Part shown: one piece after another, positions 44,338-53,173 of the stretch | Layout of the letters: every line of letters begins with the position of its first letter | How positions within the stretch are numbered: position 1 is the first letter of the stretch | NCBI GenBank assembly: GCA_963926475.1 | Contig: CAWUXE010000006.1 | Span: 62,001-126,000, forward strand | Length of the DNA: 64,000 nt | From: UBA2040 sp002384725 | GTDB taxonomy: Bacteria > Bacteroidota > Bacteroidia > Flavobacteriales_D > Crocinitomicaceae | Direction of reading: 5' to 3' | Translations under genes and position numbers: made by a program | The notes under the pieces: model-generated | Databases searched by the model: none | Seen by the model: the letters and a program-made list of their open reading frames with translations, nothing else | What the model was told of the DNA's origin: nothing

Positions 44338-44523
44338 TCCCTATTCAAATTACAAAAAACCATTCAAAAGAATATCTCACTTTTGTTGAAAAAAAACTAT
44401 CCACTAGTCGCTTTATTGGATTCGATTTTTAACGAAGATAAAGCAGGGCGAAGAGAATCGATTCAGATTGTAAAAGAAACTGACCGCCATACTCCTGAGA
44501 CCAAAGCAGATTGGCAAAAATAA
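44338..44523 (+). pseudogene. Open fragment resembling the N-terminus of a DUF6624-like protein
   Basis: In frame directly after the stop of the preceding gene, 61 codons stay open without an ATG and read, in part, KKNYPLVALLDSIFNEDKAG and TPETKADWQK before a TAA; IIQIDYI follows in frame. The LxxLLDSIxxEDxxxR pattern and the later W-Q-K-I-x-x-x-D resemble DUF6624 proteins, whose remaining 90 or so residues are missing. The relation is by eye and weak. It might instead be a random open stretch. Confidence 0.35.
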
Positions 44524-44563
44524 ATCATCCAGATTGATTATATTTAATTGCAGTTAAAAACAC

Positions 44564-46309
44564 TCAATTCGCAAAAACCATTCGCTTGCTATCTATCGCT
44601 TTTCCGTCTACAAAGAGTGTGTAAATAAACGTCCCTACTTTTCCATAACCATGTTCATAAATGACTTCATTCATGCCTAGGTCAAGATTCAATTTCATTT
44701 CATCTACCAATTTCCCTTGAATGTCCATGATACGGATAATGGCTTCTTTATTGACGTAGTCCGTACCTGCTGAAATGGCGATGAAAGTAGATTCATCAAA
44801 TGGGTTGGGACTATTTTGGAAAAGTTCTATTCCCTGGGCTTTTTGCCCCTCTTCTTCGTCTAAACCGATGGTGGCAAGAGGAATTAAAAGTTCGTTCGAA
44901 AACAAACTTTCAATCCCCAAATTATCCACTGCGGCAACGCTCACAATCCAATTGGCAACGGAAGTTGGTGGAAAAAAGGTGCTTTGTGTAAAGTTGGTAG
45001 TATAAACTGTGTCCCAGTCATTTGTATACGTGCGCAATGCGACGCGATAAGCAGGACTGGGATCTAAACTGGTTATAATCACCTCCAAACTGACTTGAGA
45101 TCCTGGATTTCCAAAAGCATTGAAAGTCGGTGTTTTAGGTCCAGAAAGCGCCGATACAGCAGCGATTCCATTGATTTTCGCGTTACGCGCTAAATAATTG
45201 AAATCAACAAAAAAGCTGTCTATGGTCCCATCATTGTTTAAATCTATACCGAGGATGTCATCACTAGTATGCTGTCTATCAGTATACGTAGCCCCCAAAG
45301 AGGCGTCACCATGTTCATTGGCAGAACAAAATCGCATGGCGGCAAAACCACGTTGCCGAAATGGAATGTGGTCGCTTCCTCGATTGGCTCTATCTTCGCT
45401 TGTCATGATGGTTAGCAGCATCGGCACGGTTTCAAATGGAAGAAGTTCTTCTTTGTATTGTAGTTTATTGAATCGACTCAATTGTTTGTTTTTTGAGTCG
45501 AAATTTCCTTGAGAAAACAGACGCACCTGTGAACTGTCTATGTCATTCAATCCAGGACAAGAAGGTGAGGAAGAGGTCTCTCCACAGATAATTCCACCAA
45601 TGACATCGTTGTTGTACACCGCTTTAATAGGCAAATTTAAGTTTTGGGCATATAGTGAAAATGCTTTGGATCCATAAAGGCCTTGTTCTTCTCCCGTTAG
45701 CACGATAAAAATGATTGTTTTTTGAAAATTATAATGACTCATCGTTCTGGCCAATTCCATCACCAAAGCAGTTCCAGTTGCATTGTCTTCAATTCCCTCG
45801 GCAAAACAGAACGTATCGCACAATCCTTCGCATCTCGAGTCCATGTGTCCTTCAATAATAACAATTTCATGGTCTGTTGTGTCTAGTCCTGGTAGAACAG
45901 CAAATATGTTCTTGTGTTTCGTTACACCACAAATTGTTTGGTTGAAAGTTAAATAAGATGGAATCAATCGTCCTTGATTGAAAGCACTGTATTCTTCAAA
46001 TTTGCTGTACACCCATTCACGAGCTGCGCCAAATCCTTCGGTAGCAGAAATCGTATCTGAACCCGTATTTCGGTTTTTGAAAGTGGCCAGTTTTAAAATG
46101 TATGATTTCAAGGTATCTGGCGAAATGTTATCAGCCAAATTTTGATAGATAAAGGTTGGGGAGGTAACTGGAAAAGGAGGTATATAGTCAGTTGGATCAA
46201 AATTTCCTAGCATGATTTGTTCGGCAAGAGAGTTGCTCGATTGCATATTCGTTTGTCCGAAGCCATATGCCATTGTTGCTATAAACACAAAACTTAAAAT
46301 CAATTTCAT
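44564..46309 (-). CDS. M28-family metallopeptidase with T9SS sorting domain
   Basis: A 581-residue secreted zinc peptidase. After a signal peptide (ATMAYGFGQ), the M28 domain (about 60-400) shows the ligand motifs GHMDSR (His, Asp), EDNATG (Asp), GEEQGLYGS (Glu-Glu), NNDVIGG (Asp) and SDHIPF (His), a full di-zinc set. A linker-like Fn3-type domain follows, then a C-terminal block from FQNSPNPFDESTFIAISAG to the end, a T9SS type A signal. Leucyl/aminopeptidase activity on peptides is expected. Monocistronic. Confidence 0.93.
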   Translation of the reverse strand: MKLILSFVFIATMAYGFGQTNMQSSNSLAEQIMLGNFDPTDYIPPFPVTSPTFIYQNLADNISPDTLKSYILKLATFKNRNTGSDTISATEGFGAAREWVYSKFEEYSAFNQGRLIPSYLTFNQTICGVTKHKNIFAVLPGLDTTDHEIVIIEGHMDSRCEGLCDTFCFAEGIEDNATGTALVMELARTMSHYNFQKTIIFIVLTGEEQGLYGSKAFSLYAQNLNLPIKAVYNNDVIGGIICGETSSSPSCPGLNDIDSSQVRLFSQGNFDSKNKQLSRFNKLQYKEELLPFETVPMLLTIMTSEDRANRGSDHIPFRQRGFAAMRFCSANEHGDASLGATYTDRQHTSDDILGIDLNNDGTIDSFFVDFNYLARNAKINGIAAVSALSGPKTPTFNAFGNPGSQVSLEVIITSLDPSPAYRVALRTYTNDWDTVYTTNFTQSTFFPPTSVANWIVSVAAVDNLGIESLFSNELLIPLATIGLDEEEGQKAQGIELFQNSPNPFDESTFIAISAGTDYVNKEAIIRIMDIQGKLVDEMKLNLDLGMNEVIYEHGYGKVGTFIYTLFVDGKAIDSKRMVFAN

Positions 46310-46494
46310 AACAGTAATTAATATTGTTTAAGCAAGTTAGGAAAATCCATTGTTCAAAACAAGCTTTAATTTTCAGATAGTGTGATGGTGTTGTTGCGAA
46401 CATTTAAAAAGTTAGTGATCGAAGTAGGAATATGCATTGCAAGCAGGAACAACGAATTGGACCAACAATAGAATTGATTTAGTAATTTCACTTT

Positions 46495-47070
46495 GTGAAA
46501 AAAACAATTTTTTGGTCAATACTTCTGGCAATTATTGCCTTTGGTGCTTTTCAAGGCAACAAATACCTATCAAAAAACAGCGAATTTGTTTTTGGACAAG
46601 CCATCGATAGTTTAAACGGAGTGGAAGTCTTTTACAACGGTGAAACGGGAAATGTAAAAGGGCGAACAACGATTGACGGTTACAACATCGGACTGAAATA
46701 CCAATGCGTAGAATTTGTGAAACGATACTATTTCGAGCATTACGAGCACCGAATGCCCAATTCTTATGGACACGCAAAAAGTTTCTTTGATCCAATGGTT
46801 TCTGATGGAAAAACAAATACCGCGCGTGGTTTACGACAATTTACGAATCCGAGTATTTCAAAACCTCAAGTGGGCGATTTAATCGTTATGGATGGCGGTA
46901 GATTCGGACATGTCGCGATAGTTTCAGAAGTAGCCGATGACGAAATTGAAATCATACAACAAAATCCTGGCAAAAGAGGCAATAGCCGGGAGCGAATTGA
47001 CCTAGAGCATAGACCAAACAACAATTGGTATATTGATAAGAGTAGGATTGTAGGTTGGTTGAGAAAGTGA
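46495..47070 (+). CDS. CHAP-domain amidase/peptidase
   Basis: A 191-residue protein. It starts with GTG at 46495, giving KKTIFWSILLAIIAFGAF as N-terminal hydrophobic helix (signal or anchor), and no ATG start is compatible. The CHAP domain has Cys 71 (GLKYQCVEFV) and His 139 (GRFGHVAIVSEV), with a third polar residue in EIIQQNPG. CHAP enzymes cut peptide or amide bonds of peptidoglycan; CHAP of this arrangement in Bacteroidota also resembles glutathionylspermidine-type amidases. No holin or phage genes are nearby. Confidence 0.85.
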   Translation: MKKTIFWSILLAIIAFGAFQGNKYLSKNSEFVFGQAIDSLNGVEVFYNGETGNVKGRTTIDGYNIGLKYQCVEFVKRYYFEHYEHRMPNSYGHAKSFFDPMVSDGKTNTARGLRQFTNPSISKPQVGDLIVMDGGRFGHVAIVSEVADDEIEIIQQNPGKRGNSRERIDLEHRPNNNWYIDKSRIVGWLRK

Positions 47071-47102
47071 AAAGTATTTAAGTAGAAAGTGATGCGTTTT
47101 TT

Positions 47103-47663
47103 ATGAATAGCAAGATTCTGGTTCACGAAGGTTTTACGAACAACTATCTAATTCCTGGAATATTAGGGTTTATTGTTGGGGTTATTCTTTCTGTTATACT
47201 TCATTACAAGGGATTTCCGCAGTTTTTCCCATTTGTAGGTGCACCTATAATTGGCATAAGCTTGATTATGGTTTCCGGTACAAATGGATTGGAGATTGAT
47301 TTGGATAAAATGATATTTCGAAAATACGGCTCTTTTTTTGCGGTAAAAATAGGACGTTGGAAATCACTTGAAACACCGGAAAGCGCCGAATTATCTATAT
47401 CCTCAGAAAGAACTCAAACCTTTGGAACCGTGGGTATGGTGGGTTATATTGTGCCAAATCAAGGAAAACTAAAGTCGATTACCTATGATGTTTTTATTAA
47501 AACTAAAAATGGAAATCGGCAAAGAATCTATGACTTTTTAGACTATAAAAACGCAAAAAAAGCATTGAAAAGAATTGAATCAGGTATGGCTATTCCGATT
47601 CGTGATAAGGTTCGTGAAAAGTTAATTGAAAACATAGAAAAAAGACGGGCTCGAGGTTGGTGA
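47103..47663 (+). CDS. Hypothetical two-helix membrane protein
   Basis: A 186-residue unrecognised protein. Two hydrophobic helices (about 16-35 and 43-60) are followed by a soluble, basic domain with beta strands (about 65-150) and a helical C-terminal KKALKRIESGMAIPIRDKVREKL. The gene lies 32 bases behind the CHAP gene in the same direction, so co-transcription is possible. The soluble part recalls PH-like bacterial domains (bPH) by its pattern of strands and LEIDLDKMIFRKYGSF, but this is a weak guess. Confidence 0.55.
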   Translation: MNSKILVHEGFTNNYLIPGILGFIVGVILSVILHYKGFPQFFPFVGAPIIGISLIMVSGTNGLEIDLDKMIFRKYGSFFAVKIGRWKSLETPESAELSISSERTQTFGTVGMVGYIVPNQGKLKSITYDVFIKTKNGNRQRIYDFLDYKNAKKALKRIESGMAIPIRDKVREKLIENIEKRRARGW

Positions 47664-47741
47664 AAAATCATAATGTCGCAACGAAAATTCTTTACTGAAT
47701 TGTGGACCAACGACGAAATCTCTGGATGGGGTGACGAATAG

Positions 47742-48800
47742 TTACATTTCGTAAACAAAAGCATTTATATTCATCCCTGCGCCAACGGAGGCAAACAATA
47801 AAATATCTCCTTTTTTAATGGATTGGTTTTCAACTTGACCGCGAAGTAACAAATCGTACAAGGTCGGCACAGTTGCTACGCTCGAATTACCCAATTTATG
47901 GATGCTCATAGGCATAATTCCTTTCGGCACTTTGGCGCCAAAAAGTTTGTAAAATCGTCCGATTATCGCTTCGTCCATTTTCTCATTGGCTTGATGAATA
48001 ATGACTTTTGTGATTTTTTCAATAGGAATGTTGGATTTGTCTAAACACTGTTTCATGGCCAAGGGAACTTTTGTTAAAGCAAATTCATAGATTTTACGCC
48101 CTTCCATTTTGATGTAACGCTCGTCTTGATTCATTTCTTTGTTAAACGAAGGTCCGAACGATAAAAAATAGGCTTCATCATAGGTATAGGAGGCAGTATT
48201 ATGGGAAAGAATCCCTCCCTCTTCGTCGGTTGCTTCAACTATGGTTGCTCCTGCCCCATCCGAATAAATCATACTGTCACGATCATACTTATCGACTACT
48301 CTAGACAAGGTTTCAGCACCAATCACCAAACATTTTTTAGCCATTCCAGCGCGAATATAGGCTTGCGCCTGAATGACACCTTCTACCCAACCCGGGCAAC
48401 CAAACAAAATATCATATGCGACACAATTTGGGTTTTTAATCTTCAAATCATGTTTGACCCGCGTAGCTAAACTTGGCAGAATATCGGTTTGTAATTTCCC
48501 GTGTTGCACATTACCGAAATTGTGTGCAAAAATGATATAATCCAAGGTTTCAGGGTCTACTTGTGCATCTGCAATAGCCTTCTTTGCGGCAATAGACGCA
48601 ATATCAGAGGTCACAAGCTCTTTATCTACATATCGGCGCTCTTCAATACCCGTTATTTCCAAAAATTTCGAAGCAATGACTTCTGGCGAATGTGGAAACT
48701 TAGAACCATCCTCATTTCTAAAAACATGGTTCGCAAAGTCTAAATTCGATACTACTTCTGTTGGAATATAAGATCCCGTTCCTGTGATTTTAATGCCCAT
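47742..48800 (-). CDS. 3-oxoacyl-ACP synthase III family protein (FabH-like)
   Basis: A 352-residue thiolase-fold condensing enzyme with the Cys-His-Asn triad: Cys 135 in DILFGCPGW, His in IIHQANEKM (about 267-275) and Asn in LGNSSVATVP (about 297-306). The YSDGAGATIVEA segment is characteristic. It is longer than E. coli FabH (317) and the CPGW replaces the ACSGF of FabH, so it belongs to a divergent group that may serve secondary or long-chain products rather than primary fatty-acid initiation. Single gene, facing the 47103 gene. Confidence 0.87.
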   Translation of the reverse strand: MGIKITGTGSYIPTEVVSNLDFANHVFRNEDGSKFPHSPEVIASKFLEITGIEERRYVDKELVTSDIASIAAKKAIADAQVDPETLDYIIFAHNFGNVQHGKLQTDILPSLATRVKHDLKIKNPNCVAYDILFGCPGWVEGVIQAQAYIRAGMAKKCLVIGAETLSRVVDKYDRDSMIYSDGAGATIVEATDEEGGILSHNTASYTYDEAYFLSFGPSFNKEMNQDERYIKMEGRKIYEFALTKVPLAMKQCLDKSNIPIEKITKVIIHQANEKMDEAIIGRFYKLFGAKVPKGIMPMSIHKLGNSSVATVPTLYDLLLRGQVENQSIKKGDILLFASVGAGMNINAFVYEM

Positions 48801-49384
48801 TGCCTTAAATTTGTTTGATAAAAGTATGAAGGTATCTATATTGTTTTGTTTTATACTCTTGAATCGACATCAACTTATAAAAAACTTTGAAGTAGCATAG
48901 ATGTTTTATGCTTCTAATCTATCTCGTGAGGTTAGGAGTCCAATGATTTTTTTTCGAAAGAAACTTTATAAATTTGATTCGTAATTTAGTTTTTTTTGCC
49001 CGCATTGCTAATGGGTTCTGTCGCATTAAACTAAAACAGACTGATTTTTGTAGTTTTTAATAAAGACTGAAAAATACAACGTTTTGGCTCAGTGCAAACT
49101 TGAAAGCTTATCGCTTTCTACTACCCTACTTACCATATACAGAAAGTTTCCAGCAAACAAAGAACATTATGTGAAAACCATAAAAACATTTGTAGCACCA
49201 ATCTTATTTGCAATTTTAATTGCATCTGTATATCGTCTTGTGAACGACACGAAAGACGAAAATCGAGTCTATTTCTTGATTAGATATGAACATTGGGCCG
49301 CGATAAAGATATTTTATAATCCATGTTTTTCTTCTGTGCACCCTTTTATTTCCTTACTTTCGTGTATATATTATATAAAAGAAA
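48801..49384. other. Intergenic stretch with a solitary IS/MITE-like end
   Basis: No convincing gene. At 49014 the sequence GGTTCTGTCGCATTAA equals the first 16 bases of the MITE end at 31475. I did not find the matching inverted end to the right. A frame at 49084-49416 (110 codons) is open but has odd composition and overlaps the start of the next gene in another frame, so it is not called. TACTTTCG at 49355-49362 is one base off the -7 consensus and may serve the gene at 49385. Confidence 0.55.
49014..49029 (+). mobile_element. Solitary copy of the MITE terminal repeat
   Basis: GGTTCTGTCGCATTAA is identical over 16 bases to the left end at 31475-31490. It probably marks a remnant of a related element. 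No opposite end is seen downstream. Confidence 0.6.
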
Positions 49385-49759
49385 ATGGTACAGGCAGAAA
49401 AGGCAGAAAATACTGAGTTTATCGAGAAAGCTGTTAATTATATAAAAGCGAAAGGATATGAATATATCAAAGCTGACATTGAAGGATACGAAACACCTAA
49501 AACATTTCGCAGAAAGGGAACGGATGGCTTTATCACACCAGACATAGAAGCGGAAAAAAATGGTCGCACCTACTTCTTCGACATTAGTTTGAAGTCTGAA
49601 GATCCTTCTTTGTTGAAAACCAAATGGCTCTTTTTAGAATCATTGAGTAAAATGAAATCGGGGACTTTTAGAGTTATCACGACAAAAGGTCATTTCAAGT
49701 TTACGGATACTATGTTGGAAGATATTCACCTGGAAAACAAAACGCCGATCAAAATTTAA
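49385..49759 (+). CDS. Hypothetical protein, possibly nuclease-like fold
   Basis: A 124-residue protein starting MVQAEKAENTEFIEKAVNYI. The region GFITPDIEAEKNGRTYFFDI followed by SLK has the strand pattern of PD-(D/E)XK nuclease cores, with Asp of TPDI and Asp/Lys of FDISLK, but the usual ExK is not exact, so activity cannot be claimed. No signal peptide or membrane segment. It ends in front of a strong terminator and stands alone, which supports it as a real gene. Related small proteins occur in other Bacteroidota from memory. Confidence 0.65.
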   Translation: MVQAEKAENTEFIEKAVNYIKAKGYEYIKADIEGYETPKTFRRKGTDGFITPDIEAEKNGRTYFFDISLKSEDPSLLKTKWLFLESLSKMKSGTFRVITTKGHFKFTDTMLEDIHLENKTPIKI

Positions 49760-49781
49760 TTGGTCCGACACATTATATTAG

Positions 49782-49810
49782 AATCCATTCGAAAGAACAT
49801 CGAATGGATT
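49782..49810 (+). terminator. Intrinsic terminator
   Basis: A perfect 10-bp stem (AATCCATTCG and its complement) with a 9-base loop, followed by TTTTT. It lies 22 bases after the stop of the gene at 49385. Confidence 0.85.
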
Positions 49811-49992
49811 TTTTTATTTAGGAGCTTTCCCAAATTTCCGTTCAATTTCATTTAGAAAGAAGTGTTGTCTTCAATTAAAGTGAGCATTTCAAAAGTGAAT
49901 TTGGTACTGATGAGATTCTTACACATCTGCTAACGTCGATTTTCAACTTGTTGGCTCTGATATAACAAAACGGTTCAATGAAAAAGGTAACC

Positions 49993-50238
49993 CTAGTCGA
50001 GTTCCCTTATCAAAGTTTCTGATGACTTTACATCGTCAACAAACCTAAAACTTTCATTCTTTTCCCATTTTCTGGAATAAAAAGAAGAGGTTGTTGAACC
50101 AATTGGAATAGGAGCAGATTCCTTTTTTTTCAGTTTCATGGGTTCACCCCATTTGATTTCTCCTTCAAAATCTCCTTGGGCAAAAAGGGAAGTTGACCCA
50201 ACAAGTAATGCAATAAGTAGTGATTTCAGTTTATTCAT
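49993..50238 (-). CDS. Small exported protein, possibly truncated
   Basis: An 81-residue protein with a clear signal peptide (NKLKSLLIALLVGSTSLFAQ). The mature part (about 60 residues) has one charged stretch (KLKKKESAPIPIGSTTSSF) and ends abruptly with ETLIRELD and a TAG. Exported Bacteroidota proteins that begin with DFEGEIKWGEP-like segments are usually much longer, so this may be the N-terminal stump of a lost gene, but I see no continuation in frame beyond five codons. Function unknown. Confidence 0.5.
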   Translation of the reverse strand: MNKLKSLLIALLVGSTSLFAQGDFEGEIKWGEPMKLKKKESAPIPIGSTTSSFYSRKWEKNESFRFVDDVKSSETLIRELD

Positions 50239-50470
50239 GTTAAATTTATTTTTCTCTAAAATACGATTCCATCTGAAAATAGAAAAGGAACTGACTACTT
50301 AAAAACTAATACCATATGACCTGCTTAAAACTCTAGATTTTAATTTCCGCTTTGCGTGAAATGATCAATTAATCCGGTGTTAATACAATAATAAAAAACA
50401 ATTATTCTAAAATAATGACCTTTTAAACAGGTTCTTTAACCTTTGTTAAAACGATAAGACAAGAGGAATT

Positions 50471-50731
50471 ATGTTGAATTACGGAATTATACAAAACCAA
50501 GATGCCCCTCATTATGAATCGCAAAGTCATCTATCTTTATACGAATTACCCTTGTATAAAGCAAAGGGAGATGAGACACATAAAATGGAACAGGAAACCA
50601 AAGCGATTGCTTGGTGCACAATAGAACTAGCTTTGGTCCGGGAACTAAAATCACATGAAAAAATTGCTTTGTTTAGAATATATCCACAAACACCACAAGA
50701 ATGCTTTTTCAGAAATGCCGCTTACGTATGA
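50471..50731 (+). CDS. Hypothetical protein, weak support
   Basis: An 86-residue frame starting MLNYGIIQNQDAPHYESQSH. There is no recognised domain, signal peptide or membrane helix, and the composition (many His, Tyr, Glu) gives no hint. A purine-rich AAGAGGAA six bases ahead of the ATG could act as a ribosome binding site. It stops 34 bases before the convergent 3' end of the helicase gene. It may be spurious. Confidence 0.3.
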   Translation: MLNYGIIQNQDAPHYESQSHLSLYELPLYKAKGDETHKMEQETKAIAWCTIELALVRELKSHEKIALFRIYPQTPQECFFRNAAYV

Positions 50732-50764
50732 AAGCTCAGCTGGCAATTTATGGCTGACCAAAAA

Positions 50765-51883
50765 TTAAATCGCCCGAACCTGCTTGAAGTTAATCCCTAG
50801 CGATCGTTCGTATTTTCGAATGTATTTGATTTCTGCTGGATTGACGAAAGCCAATGACAAACCTTCTTTTCCCGCTCTTGCCGTGCGACCACTGCGATGC
50901 GTGTAATATTCTTCGTTCTCAGGTAATTGATAATGCGCCACATAAGCCAAATCGCTTACGTCGATTCCTCTTGCCGCGATGTCCGTTGCCACTAATATTT
51001 GAGCCGAACCATTTTTAAACGCACGCATCGCTTTATCTCTTTCTTTCTGTGATAAATCTCCATGAATGCAATCTGCTAGAAGGTTTTTAGACAATAATTG
51101 CTTTGTCAAACGGATGGTCGCAGCCTTCGTTTTACAAAAAACTAAGCCCTGATTCTTATGTTCACTGCGAATCAAAGACAGTAAGGCTGAAAATTTAACC
51201 TCGTCCTCACAAACCAAATAACTGTGTTGAATTTTATTGTTCACGATATTCTTTCCGCTCACTTTGATAATGTGGGCATCTGGCGAAATGTGTTTTTTTA
51301 CTATATCCTGAATTCCAGTAGGCATTGTCGCCGAAAAAAGCCATTTATTCTCAACCGAATGAAGCATGCTTAGTATTTCATCTAATTCGGCTTTAAATCC
51401 CATGCTCAACATTTCATCCGCTTCATCTAACACGATAGTTTTTACATTTCGAATATCGATCGCTTTCCGTTTCACTAAATCAATCAATCTACCTGGCGTA
51501 GCAACAACAATATGCGTTGGACGTTTCAAGGAGGATATTTGCTTGTCAATTTGTTCTCCACCATACACCGCTTCCGTGAAAATCTTTTCGCTGTATTTCG
51601 TGAATTTGAACAATTGTTTTGCGACTTGCTGCCCCAATTCTCTGGTCGGACATAGAATCAAACCTTGAATTTCATTCACGTTCGTATCAACTTTCGCCAA
51701 TAAAGGCAAACCGTAGGCAGCCGTTTTTCCTGTCCCTGTTTGCGCCTGACCAATCAAATCGCGATCGGTTTCCAACAAAATAGGAATCACTTTTTCTTGG
51801 ATTTCAGTCGGATTGATGATTTTCAATTCATTTAATCCCTTTACAAAATTGGGGTGAATCCCTAACTGTTCAAAACTTTTCAC
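50765..51883 (-). CDS. DEAD-box RNA helicase without C-terminal tail
   Basis: A 372-residue helicase containing little beyond the core: Q motif INPTEIQEKVIP (about 23-34), AQTGTGKT (about 45-52), PTREL, DEAD (about 150-153), SAT, and HRSGRTARAGK (about 328-338). The Arg-Ser-Gly-Arg-Thr-Ala motif VI is like CshA/DbpA types, but no C-terminal RNA-binding domain is present, unlike the RhlE-type protein at 38832. Its start is one base from the divergent gene's upstream region, so they likely share a short promoter area. Confidence 0.92.
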   Translation of the reverse strand: MKSFEQLGIHPNFVKGLNELKIINPTEIQEKVIPILLETDRDLIGQAQTGTGKTAAYGLPLLAKVDTNVNEIQGLILCPTRELGQQVAKQLFKFTKYSEKIFTEAVYGGEQIDKQISSLKRPTHIVVATPGRLIDLVKRKAIDIRNVKTIVLDEADEMLSMGFKAELDEILSMLHSVENKWLFSATMPTGIQDIVKKHISPDAHIIKVSGKNIVNNKIQHSYLVCEDEVKFSALLSLIRSEHKNQGLVFCKTKAATIRLTKQLLSKNLLADCIHGDLSQKERDKAMRAFKNGSAQILVATDIAARGIDVSDLAYVAHYQLPENEEYYTHRSGRTARAGKEGLSLAFVNPAEIKYIRKYERSLGINFKQVRAI

Positions 51884-51968
51884 GGTGTGTATTTTTGTGC
51901 AAAGATACGGGTATTATTTTGCCTTTCGAAAATGGTACGATTTTCGCTTCATCCAAAGAAAAAAAACT

Positions 51969-52748
51969 ATGCGGTTTTCCACTAATCTGATTCTACAACT
52001 TTTAATAATTAATGCTTCGTGTCACGCTCAACTCGACACTAAAAAGGACTCCATTGTGGTGGATAAAGTGAATAGTTATTTAGAAACGTATGAAGAAAAC
52101 AATGATAAAAGTAATTCGAAAGGAACAGTCGGGAATGGAACTTTGGAAAATGGCAAACTAGTTCCTTTCTCTGGACCAAATTTCAATTATTTCGATACAA
52201 CGAGTTATGTTTCGTCGAGAGCATTTGTGAATGATAAAGTGCGAACCGCGATGTTGAACACCTACAAACAACTCCAAATTACCAGTCCCGAAAGACATTT
52301 TTGTATTATGGAATGTTCGCATGAGCATGGCGGAAAATTATCACCACATCGCACCCATCAAAACGGATTGAGCGTGGATTTCATGACACCTCTTTTGAAA
52401 GATGGAGTGCCGTATTATGGCTTGGATAATTTGGGCGCTCAACATTATCTACTTGATTTTGATGAAAACGGTAAGTACACAAAAGACCCGTCGATTGCAA
52501 TAGACTTTGATGCAATGGCACTTCATATTCTCACTTTGAACGAAGAAGCAAAAAAGATAGGACTTGAAATCGAAAAGGTGCTTTTCAAAATAGAATTGAA
52601 AGACGAACTTTATTGTAAACCCAAAGGCAGAGCATTATACGATTGTGGAATTTACTTCGCTCAAAAATTAACGCCCTTAATCAATGGATTGCATGACGAT
52701 CACTATCACGTAGATTTTAAATTAATTCCGTGTTTTGCTACATTTTAA
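51969..52748 (+). CDS. MepA-like (penicillin-insensitive) murein endopeptidase homologue
   Basis: A 259-residue exported protein (signal with LLIINASCHAQ; the Cys may also form a lipobox). It has LAS-type metallopeptidase motifs: SPHRTHQNGLSVDF (His 127, His 130, Asp 137) and HDDHYHVDF (His 242, His 245, His 247), which match the zinc ligands and catalytic His of MepA (family M74). MepA cuts D-Ala-meso-DAP cross-links in peptidoglycan. The ATG at 51969 is preferred to an upstream one at 51885 since it gives the signal peptide. E. coli MepA is about 274 residues, so the size fits. Confidence 0.82.
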   Translation: MRFSTNLILQLLIINASCHAQLDTKKDSIVVDKVNSYLETYEENNDKSNSKGTVGNGTLENGKLVPFSGPNFNYFDTTSYVSSRAFVNDKVRTAMLNTYKQLQITSPERHFCIMECSHEHGGKLSPHRTHQNGLSVDFMTPLLKDGVPYYGLDNLGAQHYLLDFDENGKYTKDPSIAIDFDAMALHILTLNEEAKKIGLEIEKVLFKIELKDELYCKPKGRALYDCGIYFAQKLTPLINGLHDDHYHVDFKLIPCFATF

Positions 52749-52759
52749 ATAAAAAAGGC

Positions 52760-53166
52760 ATGAAAAATTCAATTGAAATTTCTGTGGAAATTGATCAAAC
52801 CATCGATAAAGGTTGGAATAATTTTTCGCAAGCAGCACAAATAGCACAATGGTATTTTGTAAGTCCCGATTGGCATTGTCCCACTGCTACTATTAAATTA
52901 AATGGCCCATTTTCCTTCCGAATGGAAGAAAAAGACCAAAGTTTTGGGTTTGATTTTTTGGTCAGAATTCAGTGATTAAAGATCCCGAACAAATAAATTA
53001 GCTGTTGGATGATAGACGATCCGTCACAAATGTTTTCAAAGTGGATAATGGTAAAGTTACATTGGTCCAAACCTTTGAGCCAGAATCAGAAAACCATGTT
53101 GATATGCAAAAAATGGGGTGGCAAAGTATTTTGGAAAATTTCAAGAAGTATTGTGAGCAGAAATGA
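52760..53166 (+). pseudogene. Decayed AHSA1/SRPBCC-domain gene
   Basis: Starts with ATG and reads MKNSIEISVEIDQTIDKGWN, then ASPDWHCP-like VSPDWHCPTATIKLNG, MEEKDQSFGFDF, and stops (TGA 52973). In another frame from about 52976 the sequence continues KDPEQIN, stop (TAG), LLDDRRSVTNVFKVDNGKV and MQKMGWQSILENFKKY to TGA at 53164-53166. The two halves together are a small SRPBCC (Aha1-like) protein of about 135 residues, broken by a frameshift near 52965-52975 and an internal stop. The gene is 11 bases from the MepA-like gene. Function of intact relatives is mostly unknown. Confidence 0.82.
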
Positions 53167-53173
53167 ATCTTAA

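Noticed and set aside
47673..47741. 22-residue frame MSQRKFFTELWTNDEISGWG plus two residues
   Set aside because: Too short, between two convergent genes, and without promoter or family support; it may be a chance frame.
49084..49416. 110-codon plus-strand frame
   Set aside because: No start context or family; overlaps the start of the better supported 124-residue gene in another frame and has odd composition with clustered aromatic and Cys residues.
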